DNA of 30,881 nt from BM524 sp041554435 (GTDB lineage Bacteria; Bacteroidota; Bacteroidia; Bacteroidales; F082), in contig JBFFLX010000026.1 in the NCBI GenBank assembly GCA_041554435.1, positions 1-30,881 of the forward strand, read 5' to 3'. The first letter of the stretch is position 1; the number at the start of each line of letters is the position of its first letter. Made by a program: the position numbers and the translations under genes. Shown here one piece after another: positions 24,941 to 30,881 of this stretch. A model generated the notes under the pieces. It made no database searches. It was given only the letters and a program-made list of their open reading frames with translations, and had not been told where the DNA came from.

Positions 24941-25771
24941 ATGAAGAATAAAGCTAAGAATACAGGATTATGGGTTTTAGCCGTTGTGTTGACATTTGGA
25001 TTTGTAATTTATCAAAGAGCAACAGGACCAACATATCCAAAAAAAGGATCCGTAGAAATTGCTGGTAAAACTATCAATTTCAAATTACTGAGATCTTATG
25101 AGGTAGGAAATAATGCTCCGGTTGAAATAGATGTTGAAAATCCTGATGTTAGTGGGGTTTTTACCTACAAACGTTATAAAAGTTATGATGACTGGACAAG
25201 TGTAGAAATGAAAAGAGTAGGAGGTAAACTTACGGCAGAAGTTCCTATGCAACCGTCGGCAGGAAAAGTAACTTATAAAATAGACCTTAAGCATGGAGGT
25301 AAAACAGTTACTTTAACTGAAGAACCAGTCATTATAAGATATAAAGGAGTAGTTCCTAAACCTGTTCTTTATCCTCACATATTTTTTATGTTTATTTCCA
25401 TGTTGTTTGGGCTTAGAGCAGGTATAGAAGCAATATTCAAAGGAGACGACAATAAATTCTATGTTGGTGTAACCTTATTCTGTCTGTTAATAGGGGGAAT
25501 TATTTTAGGCCCTATCGTTCAAAAGTTTGCCTTTGATGCATACTGGACAGGATGGCCTTTTGGAACAGACCTTACGGATAATAAAACAGCAATCACGCTG
25601 ATTTTCTGGATTATAGCATTTATAATGTTAATGAGAAATCGAAATCACAGAACTATGGTTATTGTAGGTACTGTGGTAATGATTGCTGTATACATCATTC
25701 CACACTCTGCATTTGGATCTGAAATTGATCATACCAAAACTGAAAACGCAAAAACTGAAATTTCTGAATGA
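24941..25771 (+). CDS. conserved multi-pass membrane protein of unknown function
   Basis: A 276-residue protein. One helix (about 10-25) anchors a beta-rich domain of about 110 residues (35-140; NAPVEIDVENPDVSG, GKVTYKIDLKHGG) that should lie in the periplasm. Four more helices follow at about 141-158, 173-192, 215-232 and 237-254. The motif YWTGWPFGTDLTDNKT (201-216) between helices looks strongly constrained and is familiar from Bacteroidota membrane proteins of unknown role. No catalytic family was recognised. Its stop overlaps the start of the rhomboid gene by four bases (ATGA), so the two are translationally coupled and may work together. Confidence 0.75.
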   Translation: MKNKAKNTGLWVLAVVLTFGFVIYQRATGPTYPKKGSVEIAGKTINFKLLRSYEVGNNAPVEIDVENPDVSGVFTYKRYKSYDDWTSVEMKRVGGKLTAEVPMQPSAGKVTYKIDLKHGGKTVTLTEEPVIIRYKGVVPKPVLYPHIFFMFISMLFGLRAGIEAIFKGDDNKFYVGVTLFCLLIGGIILGPIVQKFAFDAYWTGWPFGTDLTDNKTAITLIFWIIAFIMLMRNRNHRTMVIVGTVVMIAVYIIPHSAFGSEIDHTKTENAKTEISE

Positions 25772-26376
25772 GTATCAGTATAATAATTATTGCAATTACT
25801 GTTATAGTTTCGGTAATTGCATTCAATAATTTGGAACTCTTTGATAAACTTAAATTCAATCCCTATTTAATCAAAGAACACAAGCAGTGGTGGCGATTTT
25901 TGTCGCATGCCCTGTTGCATTCCGATTGGATGCACTTACTAATTAATATGTATGTGCTATATTCTTTTAGCAGTATTGTAGAAGATAAATATTATAGTTT
26001 GTTCTCCTATAGAGGCTTATTATATTTTGTATTGCTTTATGTTGGAGGTATTTTGTTTTCAACAGTATTCGATTATTCTAAACAGAGGTCAAATCCTTAT
26101 TATAATGCGGTGGGTGCATCAGGAGCAGTATCTGCGGTTGTTTTCTCAAGTATTTTAATTTTCCCAGGAGGAAGTATTTTTTTATTTCCAATTCCATTTC
26201 CTCTGCCTTCATGGGTTTTCGGGATTTTGTACATAGTTTACTCGGCATATATGGGCAAAAAAGCCAAAGATAATATAGGACACAATGCCCATCTGTGGGG
26301 AGCTATTTATGGTGTAATTTTTACTGCTATTACTATTCCAGGTTTAATAAGTGGTATAATTGACAGAATATTTTAA
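25768..26376 (+). CDS. rhomboid-family intramembrane serine protease
   Basis: A 202-residue polytopic protein with about six helices. Rhomboid hallmarks are WWRFLSHALLH, then DWMHLLINMYVL with the H-x-x-x-N pattern (N60 as oxyanion residue), GASG (S118 nucleophile) and GHNAHLWGA (H175 as catalytic base). The family cleaves membrane helices of substrate proteins within the inner membrane. The catalytic dyad Ser/His is present, so it should be active, and the length is normal for the minimal bacterial six-helix form. ATG 25768 overlaps the previous stop as ATGA. The membrane protein encoded just upstream is a candidate substrate or partner (inference). Confidence 0.92.
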   Translation: MSISIIIIAITVIVSVIAFNNLELFDKLKFNPYLIKEHKQWWRFLSHALLHSDWMHLLINMYVLYSFSSIVEDKYYSLFSYRGLLYFVLLYVGGILFSTVFDYSKQRSNPYYNAVGASGAVSAVVFSSILIFPGGSIFLFPIPFPLPSWVFGILYIVYSAYMGKKAKDNIGHNAHLWGAIYGVIFTAITIPGLISGIIDRIF

Positions 26377-26433
26377 TAAGAAGATAATTTACTAATATTT
26401 CTTGATTTTAATGGTGAATAATTTTATTTATTA

Positions 26434-26441
26434 TATCTTCG
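26434..26441 (+). promoter_or_regulatory. possible -7 box of the propeller kinase gene
   Basis: TATCTTCG differs from TAnnTTTG at one base and lies 22 bp before ATG 26464, in an 87-bp AT-rich gap. The near-match before the GH3 gene, TATATTCG, has the same T-to-C change. No good -33 element is seen. Confidence 0.3.
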
Positions 26442-26463
26442 TACTTTACCACTGATTAATTAA

Positions 26464-29400
26464 ATGCAAATTAAAATTCCCAAATATTTGCTTGTCATTT
26501 TATGGCTAATAGTAAATTTACAACTATTAAGCCAGGTACATGTTGTACCAATAGGAGACAGGAAAATTGAACCGGAGCAATCTCTCAGTCAGGGCCGTAT
26601 AAATGCCATTACAGAGGATGATAATGGTATAATGTGGATTGGAACTCTGGATGGATTAAATAGTTATGATGGCTATAATATTCAGGTGTTCAGGCATAAA
26701 ATCGGGGACTCTACCTCAATTAGTAACAACACTGTAAATGATCTCTGTAAGGATAAAAACGGAAATATTTGGATAGCCACCGAAAATGGACTTAATCTTT
26801 TGGAACCCGAAACAAATACTTTCAGCAATTTTCTTGAATATTCCAGTAGTATAAATGGTAGAAATGAAAATCAAATTACTTCTGTATATGTAGATGATAA
26901 CAATATCATTTGGTATTCAACCAATGGAGCTGGAATGGTAAAGTTTGATTATAAAAACGGGAAAAAAGAGTATATAAACCTGGAACTTGACAGTTTAGGA
27001 GAGGCTTGTCAAAATATTAAAAAATTTATTGTTGATAAAGATGGATATATCTGGTATACCTGTACTATTGGAAATCTTTATAAAATTGATTTAATTAAAA
27101 ATACTATTGAGAATATTCAATTTCAAGGCGTTTCTGATGAAATCATTAGAAAATCATTTATTTCTTCAATGTTTCAGAGTTCTCGAGATAAGATATATTT
27201 CACATCTGCAGGAGAAGATTACGGCCTTTATTGCTATAACCCTAAAACTAATTTAGTAGAAGCGGTAAAGTCTTTTAATTCAAAATTAAATAACGACCAG
27301 TTTATTTCCTGTTTGAAAAATTTGAGTGATATTAAAGAGGATGAATCTGGCAATTTATGGATATCTACCTCTTATATAGGCGTTTTTAAATATTCTAATG
27401 ATAATTCAATTAGCTATTATCCTGATTATATTCTTGATAATACCGACTCAGAATATTTTGGAGGAGTAGGAATTAAGACACTATATTTTAGTAGAAACGG
27501 AATTTTATGGATAGGTACAAATGGTTATGGACTTTCAAGTATAAACGATTTTAATTTTTTCTTTAATACCATTAGTCCAAATCAATTTTCAAATTCATTT
27601 ACTACTAAAAGTGTACGCTCAATATTTGATGATGAAAATTTCATCTGGGTAGGAGGATATAAAGGTCTTGTAAGAATTGAAAAACGAAATAATATACTAA
27701 GCTCCTTTTTGTCGGGAACAACAATTTATAAACTATTTCCCCATCCAAAAAACAGTAATTTAATTTTTATTGGTACAGAAGGAGGTGGTCTGTTTCTCTA
27801 TGATAAAATACAAGATAAGTTAATAAAAAGATTTCCGCCCATTACAGTTAATTACAAACTTGAAGGAACAAATGTTTATAGTATTGCCAATTTAAATGAT
27901 TCAATATTATGGGTTGGAAGGAACATAGGTCTTGAAAAATATAATCTTACTACAAATGAATTTAATTATGTGAATATCAAAGAGGATATTCACTTTAAAA
28001 ACGAAAATTATTTTAGTGTATTGTGTTCTCTTGTTGATGATAATGGAAACTCATGGTTTGGTACAATAAGAAACGGATTGTTGCGATATAATAAAGAAGC
28101 TGATCTATTGGACAAGCAACTGCTGAAAGTGGATGGTGTTCAGCCACAACGAATTAATTCTATTAGCCAGGACTCAAAAGGGAATTATATTGTATGTACA
28201 GATATCGGACTGTATTATTCAAAAAGTTTCGACAGTACATTTACTCATCTTAGCACTGTTGATGGTTTACCAAACAATTATATTTATGCATGTATCGAAG
28301 ACGAAGAAGGCAATTTTTGGTTAAGTTCAAATAAAGGAATAACAAATTGGCGTATTAAGGATAATAGTTTTGTGTCATATTCCTCGGTTCATGGTTTACA
28401 GGACGATGAATTCAATACGGGTGCTTATTATAAAGGCAGCGATGGCATTGTTTATTTTGGAGGTATAAATGGACTAAGCTATTTCAAACCTAAATATTTG
28501 AATGATTTTTATAAGGAGTATCAGTTCGTATTAATTAAAATACTGGAAAATAATAAGTTAGTTGATCCTTTGGAGGTTTCGTCAGGAAACTACTATTTGG
28601 AAATGAGCGAATACAGTAATAATATAAATATAGAATTCGCCCTGTTAAGTTATCTTGGGACTAAAAAACATGAATACGAATACAGAATAGCAAACAACGA
28701 GTCTGAATGGCAGGATCTTGGGGCTTCAAACAATCTGGTAATTGACAAACCCAATCCGGGAAAACAAACTATTCAAATTAGGGCAAGAGTGGTTGGGAAA
28801 GAATGGAATGAACGACAGTTAAGTATTGAAATTTTTAAACCTCCTCATTTTTGGCAACAATGGATATTTTGGCTAATAATTATCCTAATTATGGGCCTGT
28901 TAATTTTTGTTTTTGTGAAATACCGGGTAAGAAAAATCAGGAAAGAGAAGCATAAACTTGAAAAAATTGTTAACGAGAGAACCAAAGAACTAATTAAAAC
29001 TAATACTGATTTAAATGCTTCAAACCAAACAAAGGACAGGTTGTTTTCAATTATTGCTCACGATTTGAGAAATCCCCTAAACTCCTTGTTGGGCTTTACC
29101 TCATTGCTGCACTCTAAATCAGAAGCCTATTCTAAAGAAGAAATTAATAGTTTTATTGAAGTTATTTACAATTCATCTAAAAATCTTAATAACCTGTTAG
29201 ATAATCTTTTGGGGTGGTCTCGTATGCAAATGAACATGATTAATTCGAGTCCTCGTAATATTTCATTAAACGATATTATCAGTTCAAATCTGTCGTTTAT
29301 GGATGGCAATATTGAAGAAAAGAAAATAAGTGTAATAAATAAATGTGAAAATAATTTATTCGTTTATGCCGATTATGATATGGTATCATTAATAGTCAGA

Positions 29401-29712
29401 AATATTTTATCAAATGCCATTAAATTCTCCCATAAGGGTGGAAAGATAGAGATTGAAAATTCAGATGCAGAAAAGTACATTATTATTACTTTCAAAGATT
29501 ATGGAATAGGAATGGATGAAGTTACAAAAAAGAGAATATTTAATCCTGATAAAAATATATCGAAAGCCGGTACCAATAACGAATTGGGTACAGGTTTAGG
29601 CCTTTTACTTTGTCAGGATTTTCTCCAGATGAATAATGGTAAAATGGTTATTGATAGTGAATTAAATAATGGAAGTACGATCTCTATCTATCTTCCAAAA
29701 GCTCCTGTATAA
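26464..29712 (+). CDS. propeller-type sensor histidine kinase (Reg_prop - Y_Y_Y - TM - HisKA - HATPase)
   Basis: A 1082-residue inner-membrane kinase. A signal peptide (about 1-24) is followed by about 700 residues of Reg_prop repeats (GIMWIGTLDGLNSYDGYNI, NIWIATENGLNLLEP, NLWISTSYIGVFKY, GILWIGTNGYGLSS and others), expected to form two propellers. Then come a Y_Y_Y domain (about 735-790; YEYRIANNESEWQDLG) and a transmembrane helix (about 800-820). The HisKA domain has H866 in FSIIAHDLRNP. The ATPase domain has N-box NILSNAIKFS, DYGIGMD and GTGLGLLLCQDF. Full hybrid two-component systems of Bacteroidota add a receiver and an AraC domain; both are absent here, so it must signal to a separate regulator not seen next to it. 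Ligands for such sensors are often glycans. The 3' end overlaps the convergent gene by 25 bp. Confidence 0.93.
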   Translation: MQIKIPKYLLVILWLIVNLQLLSQVHVVPIGDRKIEPEQSLSQGRINAITEDDNGIMWIGTLDGLNSYDGYNIQVFRHKIGDSTSISNNTVNDLCKDKNGNIWIATENGLNLLEPETNTFSNFLEYSSSINGRNENQITSVYVDDNNIIWYSTNGAGMVKFDYKNGKKEYINLELDSLGEACQNIKKFIVDKDGYIWYTCTIGNLYKIDLIKNTIENIQFQGVSDEIIRKSFISSMFQSSRDKIYFTSAGEDYGLYCYNPKTNLVEAVKSFNSKLNNDQFISCLKNLSDIKEDESGNLWISTSYIGVFKYSNDNSISYYPDYILDNTDSEYFGGVGIKTLYFSRNGILWIGTNGYGLSSINDFNFFFNTISPNQFSNSFTTKSVRSIFDDENFIWVGGYKGLVRIEKRNNILSSFLSGTTIYKLFPHPKNSNLIFIGTEGGGLFLYDKIQDKLIKRFPPITVNYKLEGTNVYSIANLNDSILWVGRNIGLEKYNLTTNEFNYVNIKEDIHFKNENYFSVLCSLVDDNGNSWFGTIRNGLLRYNKEADLLDKQLLKVDGVQPQRINSISQDSKGNYIVCTDIGLYYSKSFDSTFTHLSTVDGLPNNYIYACIEDEEGNFWLSSNKGITNWRIKDNSFVSYSSVHGLQDDEFNTGAYYKGSDGIVYFGGINGLSYFKPKYLNDFYKEYQFVLIKILENNKLVDPLEVSSGNYYLEMSEYSNNINIEFALLSYLGTKKHEYEYRIANNESEWQDLGASNNLVIDKPNPGKQTIQIRARVVGKEWNERQLSIEIFKPPHFWQQWIFWLIIILIMGLLIFVFVKYRVRKIRKEKHKLEKIVNERTKELIKTNTDLNASNQTKDRLFSIIAHDLRNPLNSLLGFTSLLHSKSEAYSKEEINSFIEVIYNSSKNLNNLLDNLLGWSRMQMNMINSSPRNISLNDIISSNLSFMDGNIEEKKISVINKCENNLFVYADYDMVSLIVRNILSNAIKFSHKGGKIEIENSDAEKYIIITFKDYGIGMDEVTKKRIFNPDKNISKAGTNNELGTGLGLLLCQDFLQMNNGKMVIDSELNNGSTISIYLPKAPV

Positions 29713-30686
29713 CGCTTTTTTGGCATTAAAGTATAACTAAAATTATTATTTCTATATAAGGATCTTACAAAAGCGTAACTGAATAAAAAGGAGTTTTTAG
29801 TATTGCTTATTTCCTCAATTGTTTTCGAAGTAAATGTAGTCCTGTGAGCAATTCCTTTTATATTTTGAAATTTTAACTCTAAATCAAAGCATTTCATTCC
29901 AACTATTTCTGACATAAAAAAGATGTACTCTTTTACATAATTTTTGAGTTTTTTGTTGCCTATTTCTTTTATACCGGTATACCCGCCATCACTACGACTG
30001 CAATAAAATGGCGACGATTGTAGTAAATCCGTAAGAAGCAACTTTTGTAGTTTTATTTGCCTTAACCAGAACTTGGATTTTGCCCATCTGATATATTCAT
30101 AAAACTGTTTTGTTATACTGCCATTGTTAGAATAGTTAATAAGCCAATGCCACCAATTTTCAGCATTATCTGTATAATTACTGTAAGTAGAGGTATACAT
30201 AGCATCGTCGGCTCTGAGAAAAACATCAATCAGTTTTATTCCTGGAACTATTTCCTTCAACAACTTAACATCAATTTCATAACCCAATCTTTCCAGCATC
30301 GCTATAATGAAGTGAATTGTTCCAAAAGGGTACTTCAATGAATACGAGGAGTAAGGAGTCATATGTCTTTCATTCAGTAAGTTAGGGTTCAGTTTGTTGG
30401 GGTTTAAAAGAAGTAACTTACTGTGATTATGATCGAATGCTATGATATGCTGATCGATACATTTTATCTCAGGTGGGGCCACAAACATATCTATAAATAC
30501 TACATCATTAATATTAATTTTTTTTGAATTGTTTAGCCATATATATTCACCGCTATCGCAAAATCCTACAATTTCCCATTCAAGGATATTATGCAAAATT
30601 ATGCCAGATAATATGCCGTCTAAGTCAGTATTAATAATGCATTTTCTTTTTTTCGACAGAAGATAGTCATTAGGTATAGGGTTCAT
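29688..30686 (-). CDS. divergent DHH-like phosphoesterase
   Basis: A 332-residue cytoplasmic protein with no signal peptide. The N-terminal part resembles DHH-superfamily phosphoesterases (RecJ, nanoRNase, oligoribonuclease types). A first motif is INTDLDGILSGIIL (D21, D23), a second is FIDMF (D66), and a third reads AFDHNHS (D85, H86, H88), where the family has DHH. The C-terminal 200 residues are helical and Trp/Tyr-rich and I do not recognise them; a clear DHHA1 GGGH motif is not visible. The likely class is a metal-dependent phosphodiesterase, but the substrate is unknown. A promoter with good -33 and -7 boxes lies directly upstream. It shares its last 25 bp with the end of the histidine kinase gene on the other strand. 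Confidence 0.7.
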   Translation of the reverse strand: MNPIPNDYLLSKKRKCIINTDLDGILSGIILHNILEWEIVGFCDSGEYIWLNNSKKININDVVFIDMFVAPPEIKCIDQHIIAFDHNHSKLLLLNPNKLNPNLLNERHMTPYSSYSLKYPFGTIHFIIAMLERLGYEIDVKLLKEIVPGIKLIDVFLRADDAMYTSTYSNYTDNAENWWHWLINYSNNGSITKQFYEYIRWAKSKFWLRQIKLQKLLLTDLLQSSPFYCSRSDGGYTGIKEIGNKKLKNYVKEYIFFMSEIVGMKCFDLELKFQNIKGIAHRTTFTSKTIEEISNTKNSFLFSYAFVRSLYRNNNFSYTLMPKKRYTGAFGR

Positions 30687-30702
30687 TGCAAAGTATTTAC
30701 TT

Positions 30703-30734
30703 CAAAAATAAAATATTTTTTACTTTTTTACAAA
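30703..30734 (-). promoter_or_regulatory. promoter of the DHH-like gene
   Basis: On the minus strand, TTTG (30734-30731), a 20-bp spacer and TATTTTTG (30710-30703) match the Bacteroidota promoter consensus TTTG-N19to21-TAnnTTTG in full. The start codon at 30686 follows 16 bp after the -7 box. Confidence 0.65.
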
Positions 30735-30846
30735 AAAAATCTTTGTTGCTCTCATTTTAAATTTAATTGAGAAAGCCATTAACAAAAATTAAGTGAAATA
30801 TTTACTATTTCTGTGTAAATTGCGCAATAATTAATAATGAAAAATC

Positions 30847-30881
30847 ATGCTTGAATTCCGAAAATTCAGCTTCGCCCTCTC
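30847..30881 (+). CDS. possible start of a further gene, cut by the window end
   Basis: ATG at 30847 opens a frame (MLEFRKFSFAL...) that stays open for 11 codons to the edge. The sequence becomes more GC-rich here than in the preceding 160 bp, as coding DNA would. TATTTCTG at 30806-30813 is a -7 box with one mismatch. This is too short to classify and could be chance. Confidence 0.3.
   Translation, partial: MLEFRKFSFAL

Noticed and set aside
1..30881. Mobile element, prophage or CRISPR
   Set aside because: No transposase, integrase, phage protein, repeat-spacer pattern or tRNA-associated direct repeat was seen; base composition looks even across the window.

Overview
The window is AT-rich chromosomal DNA from a member of the Bacteroidota, probably a free-living or marine-type lineage with type IX secretion. 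This rests on promoter -7 boxes of the form TAnnTTTG, the lack of Shine-Dalgarno sequences at most starts, two-component-regulator propeller proteins, PKD domains of the Bacteroidota type, a C-terminal type IX secretion sorting domain, a GH3/serine-hydrolase fusion and a DUF5362-like membrane protein. No rRNA, tRNA, CRISPR array, insertion sequence or attachment site was seen. Most genes read rightwards and are tightly packed.

Layout. (1) 1-3162: the tail of an LPP20/FlgO-like envelope protein whose start lies left of the window, a small DUF5362-like membrane protein, and a secreted propeller protein. (2) 3230-5704: a two-component pair, a NarL-type response regulator followed by a 7TMR-DISM histidine kinase. 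The kinase starts at a GTG that overlaps the regulator's stop codon. (3) 5842-18727: nine co-directional genes with gaps of 4-24 bp, read here as one 13-kb operon. They are a double zinc-ribbon protein with a degenerate FHA domain and three TxxD repeats, a Ser/Thr kinase with an FHA domain, an FHA-TM-trypsin-like protease, an unrecognised exported protein, a PP2C phosphatase, a receptor-type Ser/Thr kinase with TPR-like helices and three PKD domains, a type IX-secreted PKD protein, an outer-membrane beta-barrel and an NlpC/P60 hydrolase. (4) 18890-21690: a lipoprotein, then leftward a von Willebrand A protein and shikimate kinase. (5) 21959-26376: a GH3/serine-hydrolase fusion, a conserved membrane protein and a rhomboid protease. 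(6) 26464-30686: a propeller sensor histidine kinase overlapping tail-to-tail with a divergent DHH-like phosphoesterase gene. A further gene may begin at the right edge.

The main discovery candidate is region 3 together with region 2. The operon encodes writers (two kinases), an eraser (PP2C) and readers (FHA domains) of phosphothreonine. It also encodes proteins that cross the inner membrane to a protease domain and to PKD domains, plus outer-membrane and secreted partners, so it looks like a trans-envelope Ser/Thr phospho-signalling system. The promoters of the two-component genes and of this operon each carry the palindrome CCCTRCAGGG exactly 26 bp upstream of a TAnnTTTG box. This suggests that the response regulator controls both itself and the operon. 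These functional links are inferences; the motifs, spacings and domain orders are read from the sequence.
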